Source: a virus. From it: a DNA stretch of 31,818 bases. Below the pieces are notes generated by a model. The model was not told the DNA's origin. It made no database searches and was given only the letters and a program-made list of their open reading frames with translations. Within the stretch, counting starts at the first letter, position 1; each line of letters starts with the position of its first letter. The DNA is taken from positions 1 through 31,818 of the IMG/VR virus record IMGVR_UViG_3300027704_000093. One strand, written 5' to 3'. The translations under genes were made by a program, and so were the position numbers. Positions 22,191 through 28,965 of this stretch are shown piece after piece.

Positions 22191-22222
22191 TGTAATATCG
22201 TTTTGATGTGATATCGTTTTTA
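22191..22222 (+). repeat. Tandem 2 x 16-bp operator-like repeat before the methyltransferase
   Basis: TGTAATATCGTTTTGA (22191-22206) and TGTGATATCGTTTTTA (22207-22222) are adjacent 16-bp copies with two mismatches. The second copy matches the element in the leftward promoter at 15 of 16 bases. The gene's ATG follows two bases later with no ribosome-binding site, so bound protein would sit at the translation/transcription start. Confidence 0.65.
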
Positions 22223-22223
22223 T

Positions 22224-22817
22224 ATGAAAATACTTATAGCTTGTGAATATTCTGGCCGTGTTCGTGATTCTTTCCGTTTATTGGGGCATGATGCTTGGTC
22301 TTGTGATTTATTGCCTCCTGATGATGGTTCTGAGTTTCATATACAGGGTGACGTTCTTTCTTTACTAAGTGATGGGTGGGATATGATGATTGCTTTTCCT
22401 CCTTGTACTTTTCTCTGTAGCTCTGGGTTGCACTGGAACAAGAGAGTTGAAGGAAGAAATAAAAAAACTGAAGAAGCTTTAGAGTTTGTTCGTGCATTAA
22501 TGGATGCGCCTATTGGAAAAATAGCAATTGAAAATCCCGTTGGAAGAATTGGCACTGCTATAAGAAAATCTGATCAATCAATTCACCCTTATATGTTCGG
22601 TGATGATGCTTCAAAACGCACCTGTCTTTGGTTAAAAAATTTAAGAACCTTAAAGCCAACAAAGTTTGTGGAGCCAAGAATGGTTGACGGGAAGCCCAGA
22701 TGGGAAAATCAAACCGACTCTGGTCAAAATAAATTGCCGCCATCAAAGGATCGTTGGAAAGAGCGCAGTAAAACTTATCAAGGGATAGCTAATGCGATGG
22801 CTTCTCACTGGGGATAA
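22224..22817 (+). CDS. Cytosine-methyltransferase-like protein (short)
   Basis: A 197-residue protein with hallmarks of C5-cytosine methyltransferase folds: an N-terminal Rossmann strand (MKILIACEYSGRVRDSF, standing for the usual FxGxG motif), FPPCTFLC with the catalytic-type PPC (C61), and IENPVG (103-108) in place of the ENV motif. The C-terminus has LPPSKDRWKERSKTYQGIA. It is far shorter than typical enzymes (about 330 or more) and lacks an obvious target-recognition domain. It may be a non-canonical or base-modifying relative. No ribosome-binding site is visible; two tandem 16-bp motifs abut the ATG. The coding strand is T-rich. Confidence 0.7.
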   Translation: MKILIACEYSGRVRDSFRLLGHDAWSCDLLPPDDGSEFHIQGDVLSLLSDGWDMMIAFPPCTFLCSSGLHWNKRVEGRNKKTEEALEFVRALMDAPIGKIAIENPVGRIGTAIRKSDQSIHPYMFGDDASKRTCLWLKNLRTLKPTKFVEPRMVDGKPRWENQTDSGQNKLPPSKDRWKERSKTYQGIANAMASHWG

Positions 22818-22840
22818 TTAACTTGCGGTATCTCTTGCCA

Positions 22841-22872
22841 AGCGATATCGTTATTTCATTGCAACGCGATAT
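22841..22872 (+). promoter_or_regulatory. Operator-like motif and imperfect inverted repeat before the SSB-tail gene
   Basis: AGCGATATCGTTATTT (22841-22856) matches the 16-bp motif at 12 of 16 positions. With AACGCGATAT (22863-22872) it makes an imperfect inverted repeat ending just before the AGGAG ribosome-binding site. It could act as a protein operator or as an mRNA hairpin limiting translation of the following gene. Confidence 0.45.
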
Positions 22873-22883
22873 AGGAGAAAACA

Positions 22884-23135
22884 ATGTCGAAGCGATTTAG
22901 TGTTGTGCAAGCGAAGGAAGTACCAGGTCGAGATAAGCCTGTTTGGTTACGTCATGGTATTGCTTTTGAGGGTGAGAAGGGGATTAGCATTAAGCTTGAG
23001 AGTTTACCCCTTCCTAACAAGGATGGTGAGGTTTGGCTAAAGTTGTTTGTTGATGATGGTAATCGTCAGCAGCAAGCTACACCGGCGGCTAAGTCTGCAC
23101 CGTCTGCTGATTTAGATGATGAGATTCCATTTTAA
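22884..23135 (+). CDS. Small protein with SSB-type acidic C-terminal tip
   Basis: An 83-residue protein. Residues 1-60 form alternating strands (VVQAKEVPGRDKPVWLRHG, then GISIKLESLPL and VWLKLFVDD) consistent with a small OB- or beta-barrel domain. A Gln/Ala/Pro/Ser linker follows, and the end is DLDDEIPF, nearly identical to the DDDIPF tip by which bacterial SSB recruits host repair and replication proteins. Much shorter than SSB (about 115-180). Likely a phage ssDNA-binding or SSB-mimic protein. The ribosome-binding site is AGGAG. It overlaps the next gene as TAATG. Confidence 0.65.
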   Translation: MSKRFSVVQAKEVPGRDKPVWLRHGIAFEGEKGISIKLESLPLPNKDGEVWLKLFVDDGNRQQQATPAAKSAPSADLDDEIPF

Positions 23136-23554
23136 TGGCAAGAAAAAAAGAGGATAAGATTAAACCTATTCCTCCGGTTGGTCGGTTTGGCGGTGCGCGA
23201 TTGTTGCAGCGCCGGATCGGTCGGTCTGAAACTCTTGCTCAGAATAAGGAAGCTGTTGCTACTGAATTGATAGCAATGGGTACTGCTCGGATTACTGATA
23301 TCATTAATTTAAGTACCGGCGAGATTAAGCCTATTGCTGATATTCCTGATGAGGCTTTGGCTGCGATTAAGAAAGTTACTGTTGGTCAGCATGGAACAAC
23401 GATTGAGATGTTTGACAAGGTAAGTGTTCTACGCATTTTAGCTAAAGCGAGTGGTTTGTTGGATGTTGAGAGCAATGTTGATAAGCCTTCGATTATTGGG
23501 ATCAATATGAAGGGTCCAGAGATCACCACAACGTATGAGGCTGGCGATGAGTAA
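23135..23554 (+). CDS. terS: Terminase small subunit
   Basis: A 139-residue protein immediately before the large terminase. The basic N-terminus is followed by helices and a C-terminal segment AAIKKVTVGQHGTTIEMFDKV with LRILAKASGLLD, a pattern found in phage small terminase/DNA-recognition subunits. It would recognise the packaging site and load the motor. Start by TAATG overlap. It ends eight bases inside the large subunit gene. Assignment rests on the pattern plus position. Confidence 0.8.
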   Translation: MARKKEDKIKPIPPVGRFGGARLLQRRIGRSETLAQNKEAVATELIAMGTARITDIINLSTGEIKPIADIPDEALAAIKKVTVGQHGTTIEMFDKVSVLRILAKASGLLDVESNVDKPSIIGINMKGPEITTTYEAGDE

Positions 23555-25070
23555 TATACCAAGCATGGATTTAGATTTTTCTAAGTCTGCTACGGTTTGG
23601 AAATTTCTACACGATAAATCTTTTGTTCGTGGCCTGATGGGTCCGGTTGGATCTGGTAAGTCATATGGGTGCGCTGCTGAGATAATGCTTAAAGCTGTGC
23701 AGCAAAAGCCTTCTCCGCGAGATGGTATCCGGTATTCACGGTTTGTTATCGTGCGCAATACCTACCCAGAGCTAAGAACCACTACAATTAAGACCTGGGG
23801 GGAGTTGTTTCCAGAAGAAACTTGGGGCCAGATGCGCTGGCAACCACCCATAACACATCATTTAAAGCTGCCCAGCCGCGATAATGCACCTGGTATTGAT
23901 TGCGAAGTTATCTTTATGGCTCTGTCTACGCCTCAAGATGTGCGTAAATTGCTTTCTTTGGAACTTACTGGTGCCTGGGTAAATGAAGCCAGAGAGTTAC
24001 CAAAGGCTGTTATCGATGGTTTGACCCACCGTGTAGGTCGTTACCCTACTAAATCGGACGGAGGCGCGTCCTGGTACGGCATCATCATGGATACAAACCC
24101 GCCTGATGCGGATCACTGGTGGCATGAGCTTGCAGAGAAGAATCCTATTGGTGGGCGTTTCCCCTGGAAGTTTCACCGGCAACCTGGTGGCGTTTTAGAG
24201 GTAGCAGCTAAAGATATACCTGAGAACCCAGAGGCAAACGGCTTTGTTTTTTCTGGTGGTAAGTGGTGGATGGTTAATCCGTCAGCGGAAAACAAGGTTC
24301 ATCTTCCTGATGGATATTATGAGCAGCTACTTGGCGGTAAAAATGCTGATTGGATCAGATGTTATGCAGAAGGCAAATATACTTTTGTGCAAGAGGGGCG
24401 TCCGGTGTGGCCTGAGTACGATGATGAGTTAATGTCAGCGGAAGTTCAGTATGATCCTCAGTACCCGCTTCAGATCGGTGTAGACTTTGGGTTAACCCCA
24501 GCCGCTATATTTGGACAACGTACTGCTGGCGGCGCCTGGAAGGTCTTAGATGAGCTAGTTACGTTTGATATGGGGCTAGAACGGTTTGGTCAGGAGTTAC
24601 TGGCGAAGATCGCGGCAAGTTTCGACAAGGCCGAGGTGATGATCTGGGGAGATCCAGCGGGTAACAAGCGCGATGAGATTTATGAGGTCACTGCTTTTGA
24701 TCACTTGAAGTCTATCGGGTTTCGAGCGCAGCCAACAGACAGTAACGCTTTCAATGTTCGCCGTGAGGCTGCTGCTTCGCCTATGAACCGGCTGGTGAGT
24801 GGCAAGCCTGGTCTGATAGTAAATAAAAAATGTTTGCGCTTGCGCAAATCTTTAAGTGGTGGGTATTTTTTCAAGCGCGTTTCTATGGGCGCTGGGCAAG
24901 ATAGGTTTAAAGACGCGCCGGTAAAGAATGAACACTCTCACTGTGGCGATGCGTTTGGGTATCTTATGCTTGGCGGTGGTGAGCAACGTAAGTTGCGCCG
25001 TGGGTCTTACGGTACAAGCTTTGCCGCAAGCTCAAGCTATTCAGCAACCACAGATTTTGAAATTTTTTAA
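23547..25070 (+). CDS. terL: Terminase large subunit (ATPase-nuclease)
   Basis: A 508-residue packaging motor. Walker A is G32-P-V-G-S-G-K-S39. The Walker B region is LTGAWVNEARELP, and a coupling motif IIMDTNPP follows. The RNase H-like nuclease has acidic residues D313 (VDFGLT), D369 (WGDPAG) and D468 (HCGDAFG). It cuts concatemers and translocates DNA into the prohead through the portal. ATG 23547 is chosen over an earlier one at 23535 because it lies close to a GAGG sequence and gives the shorter overlap. Complete and of normal length. The stop overlaps the next ATG as TAATG. Confidence 0.95.
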   Translation: MSNIPSMDLDFSKSATVWKFLHDKSFVRGLMGPVGSGKSYGCAAEIMLKAVQQKPSPRDGIRYSRFVIVRNTYPELRTTTIKTWGELFPEETWGQMRWQPPITHHLKLPSRDNAPGIDCEVIFMALSTPQDVRKLLSLELTGAWVNEARELPKAVIDGLTHRVGRYPTKSDGGASWYGIIMDTNPPDADHWWHELAEKNPIGGRFPWKFHRQPGGVLEVAAKDIPENPEANGFVFSGGKWWMVNPSAENKVHLPDGYYEQLLGGKNADWIRCYAEGKYTFVQEGRPVWPEYDDELMSAEVQYDPQYPLQIGVDFGLTPAAIFGQRTAGGAWKVLDELVTFDMGLERFGQELLAKIAASFDKAEVMIWGDPAGNKRDEIYEVTAFDHLKSIGFRAQPTDSNAFNVRREAAASPMNRLVSGKPGLIVNKKCLRLRKSLSGGYFFKRVSMGAGQDRFKDAPVKNEHSHCGDAFGYLMLGGGEQRKLRRGSYGTSFAASSSYSATTDFEIF

Positions 25071-25549
25071 TGGGCTTAATTCAGATCCCAGAGTTTAGAA
25101 TGAGCAGTGACGAACACATCATTGCATTAACGTATGATCACCTGACCAGAATACAGTATAATGAGGATACTAAGGAATACATCAAACATATTCCTAATTA
25201 TATTCATTACATTTGGGATAATGCCGTTGTCGGATCTAGCTGGGCAGCAATATCTAAAGGTAAGGTTATTGCTGTTTTCGGTATAAGATATATATGGAAT
25301 GGCTTGGCAGAGATGTGGATGATCCCTAGCAAGGACATTCATAAGAATGCAATACTGCTTGTGCGTGGGGCGAAGGCAACAACCGATACCGCAATCAATA
25401 ATTATGAAATAAAAAGACTGCAAATAATCGTAAGAGTAGAAAACGATGTTGCTTTAAGGTTTGCCAAATCACTAGGTTTTAGTGTAGAAAGTGTTATGAC
25501 AAAGTTTGGCCCAGAGGGGGCTGACTATTATATGATGGTGAGGTTTTGA
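25070..25549 (+). CDS. T7 gp13-like / GNAT-fold protein
   Basis: A 159-residue protein with a GNAT acetyltransferase-like fold: central strands SWAAISKGKVIAVFGIRYI, then MWMIPSKDI, and a C-terminal FAKSLGFSVESVMTKFGPEG. It matches the phage protein Gp13 family, the T7 internal virion protein A needed for virion assembly. The acetyl-CoA loop (Q/RxxGxG/A) is not clear, so catalysis is doubtful. Here it lies between terminase and portal rather than after the tail genes as in T7. Confidence 0.75.
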   Translation: MGLIQIPEFRMSSDEHIIALTYDHLTRIQYNEDTKEYIKHIPNYIHYIWDNAVVGSSWAAISKGKVIAVFGIRYIWNGLAEMWMIPSKDIHKNAILLVRGAKATTDTAINNYEIKRLQIIVRVENDVALRFAKSLGFSVESVMTKFGPEGADYYMMVRF

Positions 25550-25550
25550 T

Positions 25551-25787
25551 ATGTCTGGATTATTTGGTGGTGGTTCAAGAGGGCCTACACAAGCTCAAAT
25601 TAATGCCGAGGCTGCGCAAAAAAAAGCTGCTTCAAGGGCCGAAAGTTCTGAAATAACTGAAATGCAAGGTATTCAGTCGCGCCGAAGCCGTATGCGTAGA
25701 GGCGGGTTAAGACTTTTATTTTCTCCAGCTAGAAACGAAAGCCCACAAACTAATAAACTTCAAACAAAATTAGGTGGTGAATACTAA
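25551..25787 (+). CDS. Small head-region protein, 78 aa, unknown
   Basis: A 78-residue basic, low-complexity protein: MSGLFGGGSRGPTQAQINAE, a helical Ala/Glu middle, then SRRSRMRRGGLRLLFSP. Similar Gly-rich-start, Arg-rich-end short proteins lie before the portal in other podoviruses. Probably a minor virion or assembly protein. It starts one base after the previous stop and overlaps the next gene as TAATG. Confidence 0.6.
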   Translation: MSGLFGGGSRGPTQAQINAEAAQKKAASRAESSEITEMQGIQSRRSRMRRGGLRLLFSPARNESPQTNKLQTKLGGEY

Positions 25788-25963
25788 TGACACAAATTAA
25801 ATCTGATCCCCGCGTCCACAATAAAGTTAAAGTAGCTGTTGCCGTTGAGAAGGTTCGCGCTCGGAATGAAGACGGTTCATTTATAGGTGATGATCCTAGT
25901 ACGCCAGAAAATGAAGCTTGGGTTGAAAAGAAAAAGCCAAAAGCTAAAGATAAAGATAGCTAA
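25787..25963 (+). CDS. Small head-region protein, 58 aa, unknown
   Basis: A 58-codon frame from the TAATG overlap to TAA directly before the next ATG. MTQIKSDPRVHNKVKVAVAV, then an acidic segment (DGSFIGDDPSTPENEAW) and a lysine-rich tail. The charge-segregated, probably extended character resembles other tiny proteins between terminase and portal. Position and coupling are the evidence; no domain known. Confidence 0.6.
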   Translation: MTQIKSDPRVHNKVKVAVAVEKVRARNEDGSFIGDDPSTPENEAWVEKKKPKAKDKDS

Positions 25964-26218
25964 ATGGTTGCCAAAAAATTTCAAAGTGCAGCGGGTGGTT
26001 TAAACGAAGCTGGTCGCAAGAAACTAGGAATGGGCCGTAAGTTAAAAACCGGCACTAATCCCAGGCGTATCAGTTTTGCCGCACGATTTGCTGGCATGAA
26101 AGGCCCTATGAAAGATGATAAAGGTAAGCCTACTAGAAAGGCTTTAGCTCTGAGCGCATGGGGTTTTGGATCTGTTGAGGCTGCGCGTAACTTCGCCAAT
26201 CGTCACAAAAAAGGATAA
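25964..26218 (+). CDS. Conserved head-region protein, DUF6321-like
   Basis: An 84-residue very basic protein. The near-signature NPRRISFAARFAGMKGPMKD followed by DKGKPTRKALALSAWGFGS is shared with many marine phage proteins in the DUF6321 family, always close to the portal. Function unknown; a structural or packaging role is inferred. It abuts the previous stop and lies five bases before the portal ATG. Confidence 0.8.
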   Translation: MVAKKFQSAAGGLNEAGRKKLGMGRKLKTGTNPRRISFAARFAGMKGPMKDDKGKPTRKALALSAWGFGSVEAARNFANRHKKG

Positions 26219-26223
26219 GCAAG

Positions 26224-27786
26224 ATGTCTAGGCTAAATGTAACTGAAATTATTGAACGTGAGGCCAAAGCACAAGCGCGTAAGGATGAGTGGCGATCCAT
26301 ATATGAAGATTGTTATGAATTTGCTTTACCGCAGCGCAATCTTTATTCTGGATATTACGAAGGTGGTGTTGCCGGTAAGGGCAAGATGGTCAGGGTTTTT
26401 GATTCAACTGCTATTCATGCAACTCAAAGATTTGGCAATAGAATACAAGCTGGTTTATTTCCTCCTCAAAAAGAGTGGTGTCGCTTAGAAGCTGGAACAG
26501 GTATCCCAGAAGAACAGCGTCCCCAGGCACAAGCTGCGCTCGATGCTTATACAAAGCGTATGTTTGAAATAATGCGTCAAACTAACTTTGACCTAGCAAT
26601 GGGTGAGTTCTTGCTAGATCTGTGTGTCGGTACTGCCGTTATGATGGTAACTGCTGGAGATGAAGCAACTCCAATTAGGTTTACTCCAATCCCTCAATAC
26701 CTGGTTGCTATCGAAGAAGGTACGTTTGGAAACATTGATAACGTATATCGCAAACTAAGGATGAAAGCTGAAGCAATACCGCAAGAGTTTCCTGATCTGG
26801 AAATGACATCGGAATTGCAAGAGGCAATATCAAACTCTCCATCAAAAGAAATAGATTTGGTTGATGCTGTAATCTATGACTATGATGAAAAAATATTCTG
26901 CTATCATGTTATCTGGCCTGGCAAACGCCAAGAGCTTGTTTACAGAACTATGGACTCATCTCCATTTATCGTTGCGCGTTATATGAAGGTTGCCGGCGAA
27001 GTATATGGTCGCGGTCCTTTGGTAACTGCAATCAGCGATATTAAGACCCTAAACAAAACTGTTGAGCTAGTTCTTAAAAACGCTTCATTGGCTATTGCCG
27101 GTGTATATACGGCAGCAGATGATGGCATATTGAACCCGCAAAACATTAAGATCCAGCCAGGTGCGATTATTGGCGTTGCGCGTAACGGTGGACCGCAAGG
27201 CGCGTCTTTGGCTCCATTGCCTCGTACCGGCGATTTTAACGTAAGCCAGATTGTTATGAATGATTTGCGTATCAACATTAAAAAGATCTTAATGGACGAT
27301 ACCTTGCCACCTGATAATATGTCAGCGCGTTCTGCAACTGAGATTGCTGAAAGATCGAGAGAACTAGCAAGTAACCTAGGGTCTGCCTTTGGTAGATTGA
27401 TTAATGAAACGATGGTTCCGCTTGTTACCCGCATTTTATACATAATGGACCAGCAGGGTTATATTGATTTACCTCTAAAGGTAAACGGTGTTGAGGTTAA
27501 GGTAACACCTGTTGCGCCTCTGGCTCAATCTCAGAAGCTTCAAGAGGTAAATGACGTTGTACAATTTATGCAGATCGCAAACTCTCTCGGTCCAGAGGGT
27601 CAAGCAGCGTTATCTATTCCAAGGATTGCTCAGTATATTGCTGAGAAAATGAACATAAACCAAGAATTGCTTACTACTCCAGAGGAAAAGCAAGCACTGG
27701 TTGAGCAAATGCAGCAAGCAATGATGGCTGAACAAGGGCCACAAACTGCTGATGATGGTGGAGCAACAATGGAGGCAATGCAATGA
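26224..27786 (+). CDS. Portal (head-to-tail connector) protein, T7 gp8-like
   Basis: A 520-residue protein matching the bacteriophage head-to-tail connecting family: N-terminal WRSIYEDCYEFALPQRN, RFGNRIQAGLFPPQ, the wing/stem region YMKVAGEVYGRGP, and the C-terminal SATEIAERSREL crown helices. T7 gp8 has 536 residues, so this is full length. It forms a dodecamer at one capsid vertex through which DNA is packaged and ejected. It ends by ATGA overlap with the next gene and has Gln-rich low-complexity C-terminal residues. Confidence 0.95.
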   Translation: MSRLNVTEIIEREAKAQARKDEWRSIYEDCYEFALPQRNLYSGYYEGGVAGKGKMVRVFDSTAIHATQRFGNRIQAGLFPPQKEWCRLEAGTGIPEEQRPQAQAALDAYTKRMFEIMRQTNFDLAMGEFLLDLCVGTAVMMVTAGDEATPIRFTPIPQYLVAIEEGTFGNIDNVYRKLRMKAEAIPQEFPDLEMTSELQEAISNSPSKEIDLVDAVIYDYDEKIFCYHVIWPGKRQELVYRTMDSSPFIVARYMKVAGEVYGRGPLVTAISDIKTLNKTVELVLKNASLAIAGVYTAADDGILNPQNIKIQPGAIIGVARNGGPQGASLAPLPRTGDFNVSQIVMNDLRINIKKILMDDTLPPDNMSARSATEIAERSRELASNLGSAFGRLINETMVPLVTRILYIMDQQGYIDLPLKVNGVEVKVTPVAPLAQSQKLQEVNDVVQFMQIANSLGPEGQAALSIPRIAQYIAEKMNINQELLTTPEEKQALVEQMQQAMMAEQGPQTADDGGATMEAMQ

Positions 27787-28040
27787 ATACACCCGAAGGA
27801 TGGGAGGGGTTAATCCAGGCTGAACGTGAAGCACCGAGAGCCGATGATCTTGATATGATATACGGCAAAGTATTTAAAAGTGCTGAAGGCCAAAAAGTAT
27901 TAAGTCACTTAAGAAGTATAACAATAGAACAACCGACTTGGTTTCCAGGAGAAGATGCAAGTTTTGGTTATGCTAGAACAGGTATGGCTGAAATTATTCG
28001 CATGATTGAAAAAAAAATAGAAAGGTCAAACAATGGCTGA
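27783..28040 (+). CDS. Bbp19-like small protein
   Basis: An 85-residue protein coupled by ATGA to the portal. The stretch GQKVLSHLRSITIEQPTWFP followed by GEDASFGYARTGMAEIIRMI is the diagnostic pattern of Bbp19-like phage proteins, usually encoded between portal and scaffold. Helical, no membrane segment. Likely an assembly factor or minor head component; its exact role is not established. It overlaps the scaffold gene by eight bases. Confidence 0.8.
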   Translation: MNTPEGWEGLIQAEREAPRADDLDMIYGKVFKSAEGQKVLSHLRSITIEQPTWFPGEDASFGYARTGMAEIIRMIEKKIERSNNG

Positions 28041-28797
28041 AGAAATGGCTGCAACAGAACCCCAGGCTAACGCCCCAATGATAAATGTAACAGAACCGGA
28101 AGCGCCCAGCGCAGAGGCTCCGATTGCTGTTCACGAAAAAACAGAAGAAGAAGTTCAAGCCTCACAGGAAGATGATGTTCAATTAGAGCGTCCTGATTAT
28201 TATCCAGAGAAATTTTGGGATGAGGACGGCCCTGATGTTGAAAAGCTTGCAAAAAGTTATGCAGAACTTGAGAAGAAATTTAAATCTGGCAAACATAAGG
28301 CGCCAGATGAGTACGATGTATCTGGCCTTTCGGATCAAGGTCTGGATGCGGAAGACCCAACTGTTTCAGTATATCAGGAGTGGGCTAAAGAAAATGGAAT
28401 TAGCCAGGACGCTTTCGAGGATCTGGCCTCGCGTGTACTTGCTCTATCTAAGCAAGAACAGGAAGGCATGGAGTATGATCAGCGCGTTGAAATGGAAAAG
28501 CTCGGTAAGAACGGACAAGAAAAAATCCAAATGGTAGAGAGAAACTTAATGAAAGTTCCTTTAACAAACTCAGAGCGTGAGGCATTAGCTGGATCTTTAA
28601 ATAATGCTGATGCTATTAATGCGTTTGTAAAATACCATCAATCTCTTACAAATGAAAACATTCCTATAACTCCTGTTGTTAACAAACCAGAAATGACAAA
28701 AGAGGATCTTGAGTCAGCAATTTCTGATCCTCGATGGAAAACTGATGCGCCCTGGAGAACCAAGATTGAGAACCAGTGGATGCAAGCAAACTCTTAG
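28033..28797 (+). CDS. Capsid assembly scaffolding protein
   Basis: A 254-residue acidic protein. The first 60 residues are Glu/Pro/Ala-rich and disordered. Then YYPEKFWDEDGPDVEKLAKSY leads into a segment (APDEYDVSGL) frequent in T7-like scaffolds, and a helical C-terminus (residues about 125-250) for coat binding. It would guide coat assembly into proheads and then leave. Placed directly before the coat gene, as in T7 (gene 9 then 10). A 168-bp structured leader separates it from the coat start. Confidence 0.88.
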   Translation: MAEEMAATEPQANAPMINVTEPEAPSAEAPIAVHEKTEEEVQASQEDDVQLERPDYYPEKFWDEDGPDVEKLAKSYAELEKKFKSGKHKAPDEYDVSGLSDQGLDAEDPTVSVYQEWAKENGISQDAFEDLASRVLALSKQEQEGMEYDQRVEMEKLGKNGQEKIQMVERNLMKVPLTNSEREALAGSLNNADAINAFVKYHQSLTNENIPITPVVNKPEMTKEDLESAISDPRWKTDAPWRTKIENQWMQANS

Positions 28798-28800
28798 GGC

Positions 28801-28829
28801 TTGTAATAAATCTCGCTTGCGTGTATTTT
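28801..28829 (+). promoter_or_regulatory. Possible promoter for the coat gene
   Basis: TTGTAA (28801-28806) and TATTTT (28824-28829), 17 bases apart, form a modest sigma70-like promoter at the start of the gap before the coat gene. It overlaps the 5' strand of the long stem in the proposed RNA leader, so the two readings partly compete. Confidence 0.35.
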
Positions 28830-28905
28830 AACTTCAACGGTTAACCGCGCTCGGCCCGTTAAATGTAGTAATCTACTGGCTGGCGCTGCCATAATGCGCA
28901 AGCGG
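28813..28905 (+). ncRNA. Structured leader RNA before the coat gene (four-way junction predicted by eye)
   Basis: Bases 28813-28824 pair with 28894-28905 (core CGCTTGCG/CGCAAGCG, 12 pairs with three G-U). Inside are three hairpins: AACGG/CCGTT (28836-28840 with 28856-28860, with an inner CCG/CGG), GTAG/CTAC (28865-28868 with 28873-28876) and TGGC/GCCA (28877-28880 with 28888-28891). The region is unusually GC-rich compared with flanking genes and non-coding in all frames that matter. It may be a cis-acting mRNA leader, a packaging or processing signal. It lacks tRNA loop features. Confidence 0.45.
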
Positions 28906-28950
28906 ATCGCCCGAATATCGGATAACGGATCGCGTTTTGTCGAAACTCAA

Positions 28951-28965
28951 TAGGAGGTATCTGCA
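28951..28965 (+). promoter_or_regulatory. Strong Shine-Dalgarno (AGGAGGT) for the coat gene
   Basis: AGGAGGT at 28952-28958 is a complete anti-16S match, seven bases before ATG 28966, the best ribosome-binding site in the window. It fits the need for hundreds of coat copies per virion. Confidence 0.85.

Noticed and set aside
26979-27443. Minus-strand 154-codon frame inside the portal gene
   Set aside because: Fully contained in a clear portal coding sequence, no start signal, composition of an antisense shadow.
28813-28905. Possible tRNA gene in the coat-gene leader because of the cloverleaf shape
   Set aside because: The putative anticodon loop has only four bases, there is no GTTC-like T-loop and no CCA-compatible acceptor; treated as an unclassified structured leader.
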